A stretch of DNA of 64,000 nucleotides from Pantoea sp. GD03673 (lineage in GTDB: Bacteria; Pseudomonadota; Gammaproteobacteria; Enterobacterales; Enterobacteriaceae). Positions 41,327-51,986 of this stretch are shown here, piece after piece. The translations under genes and the position numbers were made by a program. Every line of letters begins with the position of its first letter. Positions within the stretch are counted from its first letter, which is position 1. The notes beneath the pieces were generated by a model. That model saw only the letters and a program-made list of their open reading frames with translations, ran no database searches and was not told where the DNA came from. The stretch spans positions 124,001-188,000 of the forward strand of contig NZ_JAOCKJ010000002.1 in assembly GCF_029844725.1 (NCBI RefSeq), written 5' to 3'.

Positions 41327-41902
41327 ATGGTCAAGTCTCAACCAATACTGAGATATATCTTGCGGATCGTGCCCGCACTGGCGCTGGCAACACTCCTCTC
41401 AGCTTGTAGCAGTACCCATAGCAGTCAAAACGCGAATAACGAGAATCATGAAGTTAACAACCAGAATGGTTTTTTACTTCAGGCGTCTCAGGATGAGTTT
41501 GAAGAAATGGTGCGTAATGTCGACGTTAAGTCGCGCATCATGGAACAATACGCCGTCTGGAAAGGTGTGCGCTATCGCCTCGGTGGCGATACCAAACGCG
41601 GGATCGATTGTTCCGCCTTTGTACAACGCACCTTCCGCGATCAGTTTGGCTTAGAATTACCGCGCTCGACGTCTGAGCAGCAGGACACCGGCAAAGAGAT
41701 TACCCGCAGTAAACTGCGTCCTGGCGATCTGGTGATGTTCCGTGCAGGTTCAACGGGCCGTCATGTTGGTATTTATCTGGGTAACGACAACTTCGTTCAT
41801 GCGTCTACCAGCAGTGGCGTGATGATCTCCAGTCTCAATGATGACTACTGGAAAAAGCGTTACCGTGAAGGACGCCGTGTATTAAGTCGTAACCCGACCT
41901 GA
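41327..41902 (+). CDS. mepS: Murein DD-endopeptidase MepS (Spr)
   Basis: 191-residue outer-membrane lipoprotein that cuts meso-DAP-D-Ala cross-links so that new peptidoglycan can be inserted. The signal peptide ends at a lipobox LLSACSS with Cys27 as the lipidated residue. The NlpC/P60 catalytic triad is Cys95 in GIDCSAF, His146 in RHVGIYLG and His158 in FVHAS, in the same spacing as E. coli MepS. A strong terminator follows. Confidence 0.96.
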   Translation: MVKSQPILRYILRIVPALALATLLSACSSTHSSQNANNENHEVNNQNGFLLQASQDEFEEMVRNVDVKSRIMEQYAVWKGVRYRLGGDTKRGIDCSAFVQRTFRDQFGLELPRSTSEQQDTGKEITRSKLRPGDLVMFRAGSTGRHVGIYLGNDNFVHASTSSGVMISSLNDDYWKKRYREGRRVLSRNPT

Positions 41903-41938
41903 TTATCACCTTCGATCTTCTCTCAGCCAGAGAACATG

Positions 41939-41965
41939 AAACGCTGCTTATGCAGCGTTTTTTTT
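41939..41965 (+). terminator. Terminator of mepS
   Basis: AAACGCTGC (41939-41947) pairs with GCAGCGTTT (41952-41960) around TTAT, followed by a T-run. Confidence 0.92.
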
Positions 41966-42124
41966 CGTGCCTTATCCCTGACGGCAGCCTTCCTGTAAGA
42001 TAAATGCATTGTATTTCAGATTAATAACGAGACATTTCGGACGCACTCGTTATATTCTCGGTCGCTTAAACCGAAGCAGTCGTGTGCAATAACATAATAA
42101 TAATTTGATCAGGGGACGTTCCTC

Positions 42125-43687
42125 ATGCCACTGTCGGGGGCGCTACGGCGCCATGCCACCTATCCTCGCCGAATCGCATGGAGTAGCGCGATGGCCGGTG
42201 GCTTATTCTTTCTTCTGTTTGCCGCACTGTCACTGCACCAGACCTGGCAGAAGCGTGAACGACAGCATCAGCAACTGCTGGAGAACAGCCGCACCGCCTT
42301 ACAACAAACGCTTTCCACTCTGGTTAACAGTACACTCAGTCCCCTGCTTCCGTTTACCCACACTGCCTGCCATACCATTAATCGTGAACTGACTTCCCGC
42401 GCTGCGTTTGCCGGTAACATTCGCGCCATTCTGCTGGTTAATGACGGCAGCGCTTTTTGCTCTTCGGCCACCGGCAGTTTTAGTCTGCCCATCAGTGTGA
42501 TTGCACCTGCGAGTGATATCTCACGCGATATCGATTTGCAGCTGATGTCTGGCACGCCGCTTCAGCCAAATAAACCGGCGCTGGGGCTGTGGATTAAAAA
42601 TCCTGGCAACCAGCAGTCAGGTGTCTTCACGACGCTCAATATCAGCCTGGCCCCCTACCAGCTGCAGCTCTCCGGGCATCCGGAAATTACCGGTATGGCG
42701 CTGATGGCACAGCAGAGTGCCTTAACGAGCTGGCAGCCAGGCGTGATGAAGAATACAAACCTGCCGCTGCCGCTGTATCAGCGGGCGCTGACAGGCTATC
42801 CGCTGCAGTTTATGTTGTTCGGCTCTGTGCTGGTGTTCAGCGATTATCAGAATATCCTGCTGATCAGCCTGCTGCTGTCACTGCTGGTTTCGGGCGGCTG
42901 CTGGCTGCTGTTGTCCGTTTATCAGCGCCCGGGTAAAGAACTGATTCGGGCCATGAAGCGCGGCGAGTTTCATGTTGAATATCAGCCGCTGGTCACCTCC
43001 CACGATGGGCAGCCTTACGGGATGGAAGCATTACTGCGCTGGACTCACCCGACTGAAGGCCCGATCCCGCCGGATGTTTTTATTCAGTATGCTGAGTCGC
43101 AAAACCTGATTATTCCCCTGACCCGGCATCTGTTTCAGCTGGTTTCCCGTGATGCACACCAGCTCTGCCATACCATTCCCCGTCACGCCTGCCTGAGTCT
43201 CAACATATCGCCTCTGCATCTGGCTGACAGCGGTTTCCGGCAGGATGTGCTGCAATGGCTTGATACCATGCCTGCGTCTCACTTTAATTACGTGTTTGAG
43301 ATCACCGAGCGGGCCATGGTGCGCGACGAAAATGTCGGAGAACTGTTTGACTGGCTGCATCAGCAGCACATCAATATCGCCATTGACGACTTTGGCACCG
43401 GCCACAGCGCACTCATCTATCTGGAACGTTACGCGTTTGATTACCTGAAAATCGATCGGGGATTTGTACAGAGCATCGGCACAGAAACCCTGACCTCCCC
43501 GGTGCTGGATACCGTGCTGCAGCTGGCCAAAAAGCTGAATCTGAAAAGTGTGGCAGAAGGGGTGGAAACCGGCGAACAGGCAGCCTGGCTGATACATCGC
43601 GGCGTGACCCACTTGCAGGGTTACATTTTCAGCCGTCCGCTGCGGCCGGAAACGCTGATAGACTATTTCCGGCGTCATAACGCCTGA
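42125..43687 (+). CDS. pdeN: Cyclic-di-GMP phosphodiesterase PdeN (Rtn)
   Basis: 520-residue inner-membrane protein with an N-terminal helix (about 22-42), a periplasmic CSS-type sensor domain containing two conserved cysteines (near 81 and 105), a second helix (about 240-262) and a C-terminal EAL domain. Catalytic residues are in place: MEALLRW, SLNISPLHL, FEITERAM, IDDFGTGHS, YLKIDRGF and AEGVET, so it should hydrolyse cyclic di-GMP. AGGGGA precedes the ATG. Ends 42 bases before yejA, as in E. coli. Formerly rtn. Confidence 0.95.
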   Translation: MPLSGALRRHATYPRRIAWSSAMAGGLFFLLFAALSLHQTWQKRERQHQQLLENSRTALQQTLSTLVNSTLSPLLPFTHTACHTINRELTSRAAFAGNIRAILLVNDGSAFCSSATGSFSLPISVIAPASDISRDIDLQLMSGTPLQPNKPALGLWIKNPGNQQSGVFTTLNISLAPYQLQLSGHPEITGMALMAQQSALTSWQPGVMKNTNLPLPLYQRALTGYPLQFMLFGSVLVFSDYQNILLISLLLSLLVSGGCWLLLSVYQRPGKELIRAMKRGEFHVEYQPLVTSHDGQPYGMEALLRWTHPTEGPIPPDVFIQYAESQNLIIPLTRHLFQLVSRDAHQLCHTIPRHACLSLNISPLHLADSGFRQDVLQWLDTMPASHFNYVFEITERAMVRDENVGELFDWLHQQHINIAIDDFGTGHSALIYLERYAFDYLKIDRGFVQSIGTETLTSPVLDTVLQLAKKLNLKSVAEGVETGEQAAWLIHRGVTHLQGYIFSRPLRPETLIDYFRRHNA

Positions 43688-43729
43688 CTTTCTGGCGCAG
43701 ATCGTGCCGGACATTTACCAGGAGAGCGT

Positions 43730-45538
43730 ATGCTGTTTCGCTTAGGACTTCTGCTGCTTTGCAGCCTGCTCAGCGCCCCGCTGCTGGCTGCCACGGTCCT
43801 GCAAACCTTCGCATTCACTCAGACCGGTGAAGCGAAATATCCGCCTGGCTTCAGCCATTACGATTACGCCGATCCTCACGCGCCGAAAGGCGGCAGCATT
43901 ACCCTGGCGGTAACGGGCACTTACGATAACTTCAACCGCTACGCCTCACGCGGCAATCCCGGCATCAGCACCGGCACGCTTTATGACGGCCTTTACACCA
44001 GCTCAGACGATGAACCGGGCAGTTATTATCCGCTGATAGCTGAATCAGCCCGTTACGCCAGCGATTTTAGCTGGATTGACGTTCGCCTGAATCCCCGCGC
44101 CCGCTTTCATGATGGCACGCCAGTCACCGCCCATGACGTGGCCTTTACCTTTCAGACGTTCATGACCGAGGGCGTCCCCCAGTTCCGCGTCGCCTACCGT
44201 GGCGTGACCGTCAGGGCGCTGAACGATCTCACCGTCCGCATCGAGGCGCAGAAACCGGATAAAGATCTGCTGCTTGGTTTACTGACGTTGCCGGTTATCC
44301 CGGAGGCGTTCTGGAAAGATAAAAAGTTTAACGAGCCGCTAAGCGCACCGCCGTTGTCGAGCGGACCTTACCGCATCACCCGCTGGAAGCTGGGCCAGTT
44401 TATTGAGTTCAGCCGGGTGAAAGATTACTGGGCTGCCGATCTGCCGGTGAATCGCGGACGTTTTAATTTTGATCGCATGCGCTATGACTACTATCTGGAT
44501 GACAATGTGGCATTCGAAGCCTTTAAGGCGGGGGCTTACGACTGGCGTGAAGAGACGTCGGCGAAGAAGTGGGCCACACAGTATCGCGGCCGCAACTTCG
44601 ACGATGGCAGCATCGTGAAAGAAACCACGCCCAACGATGCCGCTATCGATACCCGCTGGCTGGCATTCAACAATGAAAAACCGCTGTTCCACGATCGCCG
44701 CGTGCGTCAGGCTTTTTCACTGATGTTCGATTTCGGGTGGATGAATAAAGCGCTTTATTACGGTGCCTGGCAACGTGCCAGCAGCTATTTCCAGAACACA
44801 GAGTATGCTGCACACGGCGTGCCGGATGCAGAACAGCTGGCCCTGCTTGACCCCTGGCGCGCCCAGCTGCCGCCTGAGCTGTTCAGTCAGCCTTACCTGC
44901 CCCATAAAACCGATGGCAGCGGCTATGACCGGGCCAGCCTGCTAAAAGCATTTGACCTGCTGAAGCAGGCGGGCTGGCAGATCAAAAACCGCCGACTGGT
45001 CAGCGATAAAACCGGTCAGCCATTCACGGTCGAACTGCTGCTGCGCGCTGGCACCAGTACCGAATGGGCGTTACCGTTTCAGCACAATCTTGCGCGGCTC
45101 GGCATTACGCTGAACCTGCGGCAGATCGACAGCTCGCAGTACCTGCGGCGCTGGCGTGAAGGCGACTATGACATGATTCCCACCGTTTATGGGGCGATGC
45201 CGATCCCGACGTCCAGTCTGCAGTCCTTATGGCAGTCGGAATACATCAACTCATCGTGGAATACCGCTCGGGTAAAAGATCCCGTGGTGGATGACGTCGT
45301 GAAACAGATTGTGGCGCATCAGGGTGATCCCACGGCGCTGCGGCCGCTGGCACAGGCGCTGGATCGGGTGCTGCTGTGGAATGCGTATATGATCCCGATG
45401 TGGTACAACGCTGAACAGCGGCTGGCGTACTGGGATAAGTTTTCTCACCCGGCCCGCAAGCCTGCCTACAGTAGCGGGCTGGAAAACTGGTGGTACGACA
45501 CAACCAAAGCCGGACGCCTCCCGGCCAGCAAACGCTAA
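43730..45538 (+). CDS. yejA: Periplasmic oligopeptide-binding protein YejA
   Basis: 602-residue family 5 solute-binding protein with an N-terminal signal peptide ending in PLLAA (about residue 21). It captures peptides in the periplasm for the YejBEF permease; in E. coli this system takes up microcin C. Family segments: [13 protein letters not shown] and [17 protein letters not shown]. First gene of yejABEF; CAGGAGAG precedes the ATG. Confidence 0.95.
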   Translation: MLFRLGLLLLCSLLSAPLLAATVLQTFAFTQTGEAKYPPGFSHYDYADPHAPKGGSITLAVTGTYDNFNRYASRGNPGISTGTLYDGLYTSSDDEPGSYYPLIAESARYASDFSWIDVRLNPRARFHDGTPVTAHDVAFTFQTFMTEGVPQFRVAYRGVTVRALNDLTVRIEAQKPDKDLLLGLLTLPVIPEAFWKDKKFNEPLSAPPLSSGPYRITRWKLGQFIEFSRVKDYWAADLPVNRGRFNFDRMRYDYYLDDNVAFEAFKAGAYDWREETSAKKWATQYRGRNFDDGSIVKETTPNDAAIDTRWLAFNNEKPLFHDRRVRQAFSLMFDFGWMNKALYYGAWQRASSYFQNTEYAAHGVPDAEQLALLDPWRAQLPPELFSQPYLPHKTDGSGYDRASLLKAFDLLKQAGWQIKNRRLVSDKTGQPFTVELLLRAGTSTEWALPFQHNLARLGITLNLRQIDSSQYLRRWREGDYDMIPTVYGAMPIPTSSLQSLWQSEYINSSWNTARVKDPVVDDVVKQIVAHQGDPTALRPLAQALDRVLLWNAYMIPMWYNAEQRLAYWDKFSHPARKPAYSSGLENWWYDTTKAGRLPASKR

Positions 45539-45549
45539 GGAGATCATCG

Positions 45550-46641
45550 TTGGCCGCTTACTTTATGCGCAGATTGCTGCTGATTATCCCGACGCTGTGG
45601 GCGATCATCACGCTTAACTTTTTTATCGTGCAAATTGCACCCGGCGGCCCGGTCGATCAGGCGCTGGCAAATATTGAGTTTGGTCAGACAACCGGTTTGC
45701 CCGGCAGCGGTGCGGAGAGTGCCGGTTCACGCGCCCGCGTCAGCCATCTTAATCCTGCCGATAATCAGTACCGTGGCGCTCGCGGGCTGGACCCCGAAGT
45801 GATTGCGGAGATTAAACAGCGTTACGGCTTCGATAAACCGCTCTGGCAGCGCTACGGCGAGATGCTGTGGAACTACCTGCGTTTCGATTTTGGCGACAGC
45901 CTGTTCCGCAGCGCCTCGGTGATCGGGCTGATTAAGGAGAGCCTCCCGGTCTCGATCAGCCTGGGATTATGGAGCACGCTGATCATCTATCTGGTGTCGA
46001 TTCCACTGGGGATCCGCAAAGCGGTACGTGATGGCAGCGCCTTTGATGTCTGGAGCAGCGCCTTTATCATCATTGGCTACTCCATCCCGGCTTTTCTGTT
46101 CGGCATCATGCTGATTGTGCTGTTCGCTGGTGGCAGTTATCTCGACTGGTTCCCGCTGCGCGGACTCACCTCTGCGCAGCACGACACGCTGCCCTGGTAT
46201 GGCAAAGTGCTGGACTACTTCTGGCATATCGCCCTGCCCGTGCTGGCAACGGTGATTGGCGGCTTCGCCACGCTGACCATGCTGACGAAAAACGCTTTTC
46301 TGGATGAGATTCGTCAATGCTATGTGGTGACCGCACGCGCTAAAGGGGTGCCGGAGCGTCGCATTCTTTATCACCATGTATTTCGCAATGCGATGCTGCT
46401 GGTGATTGCCAGCTTCCCCGCCACCTTTATCAGCATGTTTTTTACCAGTTCGGTGCTTATCGAGGTCATGTTCTCGCTTAACGGACTTGGCCTGCTTGGC
46501 TATGACGCGACGCTGCAGCGTGACTATCCGGTGATGTTCGGCACACTCTATATTTTTACGCTGATAGGTTTGCTGATGAATCTCCTCAGCGATCTGACCT
46601 ATACGCTGGTCGATCCCCGCATTGATTTCGGAGGCCGCTGA
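45550..46641 (+). CDS. yejB: Peptide ABC transporter permease YejB
   Basis: 363-residue inner-membrane permease with six helices and the binding-protein-dependent transport signature around [23 protein letters not shown] at 45550 is chosen as start: AAGGAG lies seven bases in front and the product [14 protein letters not shown] matches the E. coli N-terminus in length. An ATG at 45565 is the alternative; further upstream the frame overlaps yejA. The stop shares one base with the yejE start. Confidence 0.93.
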   Translation: MAAYFMRRLLLIIPTLWAIITLNFFIVQIAPGGPVDQALANIEFGQTTGLPGSGAESAGSRARVSHLNPADNQYRGARGLDPEVIAEIKQRYGFDKPLWQRYGEMLWNYLRFDFGDSLFRSASVIGLIKESLPVSISLGLWSTLIIYLVSIPLGIRKAVRDGSAFDVWSSAFIIIGYSIPAFLFGIMLIVLFAGGSYLDWFPLRGLTSAQHDTLPWYGKVLDYFWHIALPVLATVIGGFATLTMLTKNAFLDEIRQCYVVTARAKGVPERRILYHHVFRNAMLLVIASFPATFISMFFTSSVLIEVMFSLNGLGLLGYDATLQRDYPVMFGTLYIFTLIGLLMNLLSDLTYTLVDPRIDFGGR

Positions 46642-47663
46642 TGCCTCTCTCTTTGCTGAATCAGCAGCGCTGGCAGCGGTTTCGCCATAACCGACGCGGC
46701 TACTGGTCGCTGTGGATCTTTCTGACCCTTTTTCTGCTGTCACTGTGCGCCGAACTGATCGCCAATGACAAGCCGCTGCTGGTGCATTACCAGCAGCGCT
46801 GGACGGTGCCGCTGCTGTTTGACTACAGCGAAACCGACTATGGCGGCGTACTGGCGACCGCCGCAGATTATCAGGATCCCTGGCTTCGGCAGCGGATTGA
46901 GGAGAATGGCTGGGCGCTCTGGGCTCCGATTCGGTTCAACGACAGCACCATTAATTTTGCCACCAGGGTGCCCTTCCCCTCTCCCCCCTCTGCACAGAAC
47001 TGGCTCGGCACGGATGCCAACGGCGGCGACGTTATGGCACGGCTGCTCTATGGCACGCGCATCTCCCTGCTGTTCGGCGTGCTGCTGACACTTTTCTCCA
47101 GCGTTATCGGGATTGTGGTCGGCGCTGTGCAGGGCTATTTCGGCGGCAGGATTGACCTGACAGGACAGCGGATGATTGAAGTCTGGTCCGGTATGCCCGC
47201 GCTGTTTCTGCTGATTCTTCTCTCCAGCGTCATTCAGCCCGGTTTCTGGTGGCTGCTGCTGGTCACTGTCGCATTCGGCTGGATGAGCCTGGTGAGTGTG
47301 GTCCGGGCCGAGTTTCTGCGTATCCGAAACTTTGACTACATTCGCGCAGCGCAGGCGCTTGGCGTCAGCGATGGCCGGATTATGCTTCGGCATATGCTGC
47401 CTAACGCTATGGTGGCGACCCTGACCTTTCTGCCTTTTATTTTGTGCGGTTCGATCACCACCCTCACCTCACTCGATTTTCTTGGCTTCGGTCTGCCGCT
47501 GGGATCGCCCTCGCTGGGCGAATTACTGCTGCAGGGCAAAAATAACCTGCAGGCCCCCTGGCTGGGCCTGGCGGGCTTTTTCACCCTGGCGATCCTGCTT
47601 TCGCTGCTGATTTTTATCGGCGAAGCGGTGCGCGACGCCTTTGATCCGGGCAAAGGAGCCTGA
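46641..47663 (+). CDS. yejE: Peptide ABC transporter permease YejE
   Basis: 340-residue second inner-membrane permease of the YejABEF importer. An N-terminal OppC-type segment (RFRHNRRGYWSLWIF) and helix are followed by a periplasmic stretch and five more helices with the permease signature AAQALGVSDGRIMLRHMLPN. Start overlaps the yejB stop (TGATG), the stop abuts yejF, so translation is coupled across the three genes. Confidence 0.96.
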   Translation: MPLSLLNQQRWQRFRHNRRGYWSLWIFLTLFLLSLCAELIANDKPLLVHYQQRWTVPLLFDYSETDYGGVLATAADYQDPWLRQRIEENGWALWAPIRFNDSTINFATRVPFPSPPSAQNWLGTDANGGDVMARLLYGTRISLLFGVLLTLFSSVIGIVVGAVQGYFGGRIDLTGQRMIEVWSGMPALFLLILLSSVIQPGFWWLLLVTVAFGWMSLVSVVRAEFLRIRNFDYIRAAQALGVSDGRIMLRHMLPNAMVATLTFLPFILCGSITTLTSLDFLGFGLPLGSPSLGELLLQGKNNLQAPWLGLAGFFTLAILLSLLIFIGEAVRDAFDPGKGA

Positions 47664-49268
47664 ATGACAACGCCACTGCTTGCCATCAATCATCTCTCCG
47701 TCGCCTTTCGCCGGGGCGACCAGCTTCGCCAGGTGGTAAATGACGTTTCACTGCGTATCGACGCGGGGGAAACGCGGGCGCTGGTGGGGGAGTCGGGTTC
47801 CGGCAAAAGCGTCACCGCTCTGTCGGTCATGCGACTGCTGCATGAAGCTGCGGTGGTTTATCCCAGCGGAGAGATTCTGTTTAACGGCGAAGACCTGCTG
47901 CACGCCCGCGAGCAGCGACTGCGGGGAATTCGCGGCAACCAGATCGCGATGATTTTTCAGGAGCCGATGGTGTCGCTTAATCCGCTGCATACTGTGGAGA
48001 AGCAGCTGTATGAAGTGCTGTCGTTGCATCGCGGGATGCGGCGTCCGGCGGCTCGCGGGGAAATCATCAGCGTGCTTGACCGGGTCGGTATCCGCCAGCC
48101 CGTCTCACGGCTTGGCGACTTCCCCCACCAGCTTTCCGGCGGGGAGCGCCAGCGGGTGATGATCGCCATGGCACTGCTGACCGAGCCGCAGCTGCTGATT
48201 GCCGATGAGCCGACGACCGCGCTGGATGTGACGGTGCAGGCGCAGATACTGACGCTGCTTCGTGAACTGCAGCGGGAGCTGAATATGGGCATGCTGTTTA
48301 TCACCCATAACCTGAATATCGTGCGTCAGCTGGCAGATAATGTCAGCGTCATGCGCCGTGGTCACATCGTGGAGCAGAATGCCTGCCAGACGCTGCTGAA
48401 CCAGCCGCAGCATCCTTACAGCCAGCAGTTGCTGGCCGCCGGGCCGGACGGAAAAGCACTGCCGCTGCCCCCGGACGCCCCGGTCATTCTGCGGGTCGGG
48501 AAGCTTCAGGTCAGTTTTCCGCTGCGGCGCGGGCTGTTCCGGCGGCAGACTGGTGAAAAACAGGTGCTTTCCGGGCTGAGTTTCAGCCTGCGGCGCGGAG
48601 AAAGCCTGGGGCTGGTGGGTGAGTCCGGCTCGGGTAAAAGCACCACCGGACTGGCGCTGCTGCGGCTGATTGCCTCGCGTGGCGAAGTCTGGTTTGATGG
48701 CCAGCCGCTGCACACACTTTCACGTCGTCAGTTGTTACCGCTACGCCAGCGCATTCAGGTGGTGTTTCAGGACCCGAATTCTTCACTGAATCCGCGTATG
48801 ACGGTCCAGCAGATCATTGCTGAAGGTCTGGCGGTGCATCAGCCCGAACTTAGCCGCGCACAACAGGTGCAGCGGGTGATCGCGGTGATGGAGGAAGTGG
48901 GGCTGGAAGCGGAAAGCCGGCATCGTTATCCGGCCGAATTTTCTGGCGGTCAGCGACAGCGTATCGCCATCGCACGGGCACTGATTCTGGCACCGGAGCT
49001 GCTGATACTGGATGAACCAACCTCCTCGCTGGATCGCACAGTACAGAAGCAGATTCTGACGCTGTTACGCCGCTTACAGCAGCAGCGGCAGCTCAGTTAT
49101 CTGTTTATCAGTCACGATCTGGATGTGGTTCGCGCCCTGTGTCACCAGCTTATTGTGCTGCGTCAGGGAGAAGTGGTGGAACAGGGAGAGTGTGAAAGGT
49201 TATTTGCTTCACCCGCGTCTGCTTATACCCGCGAGCTGCTGCAGTCGGCGCAACTCAGCCTGCGATAA
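47664..49268 (+). CDS. yejF: Peptide ABC transporter ATP-binding protein YejF
   Basis: 534-residue protein of two fused ABC ATPases that drives the YejABEF importer. Each half has Walker A GESGSGKS (near 41 and 319) and a signature, LSGGERQRV and FSGGQRQRI, with OppD/F-type C-terminal extensions. Similar length to E. coli YejF (529). The last 14 bases overlap the 3' end of yejG on the opposite strand. Confidence 0.97.
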   Translation: MTTPLLAINHLSVAFRRGDQLRQVVNDVSLRIDAGETRALVGESGSGKSVTALSVMRLLHEAAVVYPSGEILFNGEDLLHAREQRLRGIRGNQIAMIFQEPMVSLNPLHTVEKQLYEVLSLHRGMRRPAARGEIISVLDRVGIRQPVSRLGDFPHQLSGGERQRVMIAMALLTEPQLLIADEPTTALDVTVQAQILTLLRELQRELNMGMLFITHNLNIVRQLADNVSVMRRGHIVEQNACQTLLNQPQHPYSQQLLAAGPDGKALPLPPDAPVILRVGKLQVSFPLRRGLFRRQTGEKQVLSGLSFSLRRGESLGLVGESGSGKSTTGLALLRLIASRGEVWFDGQPLHTLSRRQLLPLRQRIQVVFQDPNSSLNPRMTVQQIIAEGLAVHQPELSRAQQVQRVIAVMEEVGLEAESRHRYPAEFSGGQRQRIAIARALILAPELLILDEPTSSLDRTVQKQILTLLRRLQQQRQLSYLFISHDLDVVRALCHQLIVLRQGEVVEQGECERLFASPASAYTRELLQSAQLSLR

Positions 49269-49575
49269 AGGTCTCGGCAATCGCCACGCCCTGATTTTTC
49301 AGGCAGCAGTTAGTGGCGCTTTCGTCGCGACGCTGAATAAAGAGACAGGGCTGCCCTTCGCACTCGGCAACTTTGCAATCGACCTGAATATCTGCCAGCA
49401 CCTCTTTCAGCTGCTGCAGGATCTCCCACGCAGGAATGCCGTCATGGCTGATCAGCCGCAGCGCTACAAACTCCTGCTCATCCAGCGCCGCGTCATCGGA
49501 TTCGATGGCACTGTGGTGATCGCTGGCCCAGCGAAAACGCTGTGGCAGACGATGCACAATTGAAAGTTGCAGCAT
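49255..49575 (-). CDS. yejG: YejG family protein
   Basis: 106-residue conserved enterobacterial protein of unknown function, slightly shorter than E. coli YejG (114). It begins LQLSIVHRLPQRFRW and ends with the conserved ECEGQPCLFIQRRDE and LKNQGVAIAE. Cysteines are kept at positions matching E. coli. Convergent with and overlapping yejF by 14 bases. GGAGAG lies before the ATG. Confidence 0.9.
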   Translation of the reverse strand: MLQLSIVHRLPQRFRWASDHHSAIESDDAALDEQEFVALRLISHDGIPAWEILQQLKEVLADIQVDCKVAECEGQPCLFIQRRDESATNCCLKNQGVAIAETFIAG

Positions 49576-49865
49576 AGGTTACTCTCCCCGATGAGTTTAT
49601 GTCGCAACACCGATCTGCCCGGCTGAAAGCGGGGTGATCCCCGCAGAGCCTGGACAGGCATTCCCCCTGTCCGTGCGGATTGCAGAAGCGCATTTTTTGC
49701 GACTTACATCGCACTTCAGCCTATATGTACCGCGTTCACACGCCGTTAACAATCATTTTAGACGCATTATGGTTACTTTTTTAACTAAAAGTTTTCACAA
49801 GAAAGAAACAAAACCGGTGAGATGTGCATCACTGCGGGTCATCGCGGCGAAACCACTGCGCCCGA
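49576..49865. other. Intergenic region yejG-bcr
   Basis: Holds the yejG promoter side and the 3' flank of bcr. AT-rich stretch at 49740-49810 without a supported gene. No clear terminator for bcr is seen. Confidence 0.4.
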
Positions 49866-49952
49866 TTAACGGGACGCAGTGCGGGGACGTGAAGCGTAGA
49901 AGAAGAGCAGCAGAGAAATTGTTGCGCAGAGCGCGATAGTGCCGACCATAGG

Positions 49953-51062
49953 CTAGGCGCTGTTAAAGCTCATCAGGGACAGCAACGCCCCCACACAGGC
50001 ACCGACGCCAAAACGCAGCGTGCCCGCCAGAGAGGAGGCCGTTCCGGCCATGTGCGGAAACTCATCCATGATCACCGCCATGGCATTCGATGAGACCATC
50101 GACACACAGCCAATAAACATCGCGATTCCTGTCACCAGCGGTAAAAAGCCAAGGCTGAAAGCACTGACCAGCAGCAGCCAGATCCCCATGCAGAACTGTA
50201 TCAGCAGGCCCAGCCGGAACATCGCCACCGGACCAAAGCGGCGCACGGCGCGGCTGTTAATCAACGTCAGCACAAACAGAAACACCACGTTCAGGCCAAA
50301 GTAATAGCCAAAATTTTGCGGTGAAACGTGATTCAGTTCGATGTAAACAAAGGGGCCGGCATTGAGAAAGCTAAAGAGGCCCGCAAAGGAGAAGCCGCTC
50401 GCCAGCATGTAGCTGAACGCCCGTTTGTGGCGAAACAGCGTCACGAAGTTGCCCAGCGTAGTGCGCAGATGAAACCGCTGTCGCAGCTCCGGCTTCAGGG
50501 TTTCGCGGATCTGCGTGCTCACCAGCACGGTTGTCACCAAAGCCGCGCCCGCTAGTGCCCAGAAGATAGCGTGCCAGCTCCAGAGCACCAGCAGCCAGCC
50601 ACCGATGATCGGGGCCAGCAGTGGCGCAATGGTGGTAATCAGCATTACAAAAGACATCATGCGCGAAAAGTCCTCTTTCGAGTAACTGTCACGCATTAAG
50701 GCATTGATCACGACGCTGGCTGCGGCAGCCGAAAGCCCATGCAGGAAGCGCATTGTAATCAGCTGATCGATGGTCTGCGACATCGCGCAGGCGGCAGCGG
50801 CGCAGGCAAAGATCAGCGTGCCGAGCGTAATCACCGGCTTACGCCCGTAACTGTCTGCCAGTGGCCCATAAATCAGCTGACCAATCGCGAAGCCAAGAAT
50901 ATAGAGGTTGAGCGACATCTGCACGCTACCGGCTGAAACGCCAAATTCCCGTGCAATCTGCGGCATAGCGGGCAGATACATGTCGATCGACAATGGCATC
51001 AGCATGGCTAACAGACCGAGGATAACCACCAGTCCTGTTGGTGAATTTTTTTCCTTACGCAC
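49953..51062 (-). CDS. bcr: Bcr/CflA-type multidrug efflux MFS protein, C-terminus cut by an amber codon
   Basis: 369-residue proton-driven drug exporter (bicyclomycin, sulfathiazole resistance in E. coli). Family marks: [30 protein letters not shown] and [24 protein letters not shown] at 51062 with AGGAG in front is the likely start. A TAG at 49953-49955 stands where E. coli Bcr has Trp (FNSAWPM). Behind it the same frame stays open to a TAA at 49866-49868 and still encodes the rest of the family C-terminus (ALCATISLLLFFYASRPR). So the last helix is lost unless the stop is read through or is a sequencing error. Confidence 0.85.
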   Translation of the reverse strand: MRKEKNSPTGLVVILGLLAMLMPLSIDMYLPAMPQIAREFGVSAGSVQMSLNLYILGFAIGQLIYGPLADSYGRKPVITLGTLIFACAAAACAMSQTIDQLITMRFLHGLSAAAASVVINALMRDSYSKEDFSRMMSFVMLITTIAPLLAPIIGGWLLVLWSWHAIFWALAGAALVTTVLVSTQIRETLKPELRQRFHLRTTLGNFVTLFRHKRAFSYMLASGFSFAGLFSFLNAGPFVYIELNHVSPQNFGYYFGLNVVFLFVLTLINSRAVRRFGPVAMFRLGLLIQFCMGIWLLLVSAFSLGFLPLVTGIAMFIGCVSMVSSNAMAVIMDEFPHMAGTASSLAGTLRFGVGACVGALLSLMSFNSA

Positions 51063-51111
51063 ACCTTCTCCTGTCCTTGTAATCGTGACGCGGGCCGCCT
51101 GGCCCGCCCGG

Positions 51112-51831
51112 TTATTTTGCCTGCAACTCTTTTGGCAGGCCAATGCTGGCGATCTCTTCTTCCGTCAGCGCACGGTATTCGCCCGGTTCCAGATCGGCAT
51201 CCAGTACGATGTCGCCAATGCGTTCGCGATGCAGCTCAATGACGCGGTTGCCCACTGCCGCAAACATCCGTTTCACCTGGTGATAACGGCCTTCGCTCAG
51301 GGTCAGCAGCACTTCTGTGGGGGTGATCACCTCCAGCTGTGCCGGTTTGGTCAGGCTCTTCTCATTGTGCAGCTGCACGCCCGCTGTAAACTGCGCGGCC
51401 GTCTCATCGCTGACGGGCGACTCCAGGGTGACGCGGTAGGTTTTTTCGCAGTGATGACGTGGCGAGGTGATGCGGTGTGACCACTGACCATCATCTGTCA
51501 TCAGCACCAGCCCGGTGGTGTCGATATCCAGACGCCCCGCCGCGTGCAGTTTGAATGACATCGGCTCTTCAAGGAAATAGAGGATGGTGGGATGATCGGG
51601 ATCGTCGGTTGAGCAGACGTAACCCTGCGGTTTATTCAGCATGAAGTAGCGTGGGCCGGTGAGCATCTGCAGCACGTTGCCGTCATAAGCGACCTCGTGG
51701 TCGGGCAGCAGTTTAAACGCGGTATCGCGCACGATCTCCCCGTTAACGGTGACACGCTGGCCGCGGATTTCGCGATGAGCGATGGCGCGGCTGATTTCCA
51801 GTTGCTGAGAGATGAATTTGTCGAGTCGCAT
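51112..51831 (-). CDS. rsuA: 16S rRNA pseudouridine(516) synthase
   Basis: 239-residue enzyme that makes pseudouridine 516 of 16S rRNA. An N-terminal S4-like RNA-binding domain ([21 protein letters not shown]) precedes the catalytic domain with the signature [18 protein letters not shown], in which Asp is the nucleophile. Length is near E. coli RsuA (231). Divergent from radD, as in E. coli. Confidence 0.96.
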   Translation of the reverse strand: MRLDKFISQQLEISRAIAHREIRGQRVTVNGEIVRDTAFKLLPDHEVAYDGNVLQMLTGPRYFMLNKPQGYVCSTDDPDHPTILYFLEEPMSFKLHAAGRLDIDTTGLVLMTDDGQWSHRITSPRHHCEKTYRVTLESPVSDETAAQFTAGVQLHNEKSLTKPAQLEVITPTEVLLTLSEGRYHQVKRMFAAVGNRVIELHRERIGDIVLDADLEPGEYRALTEEEIASIGLPKELQAK

Positions 51832-51986
51832 GAATTCGTTTTGCCTGTTACTGCGGAGGGAATCTGAAACGGCCTGGTTAACCGTTGAAAATGTGCGGGA
51901 AGTATAACGTGATCCGCGCCAGCCTGACAGCGCGTTTACCGCTCTTTCATGGCATAATTACCCCCGGTTTTGCAAAAGTGAGCAAC

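Noticed and set aside
49634..49939. 101-codon frame between yejG and bcr
   Set aside because: It overlaps the still recognisable C-terminal coding of bcr on the other strand and has no start signals.
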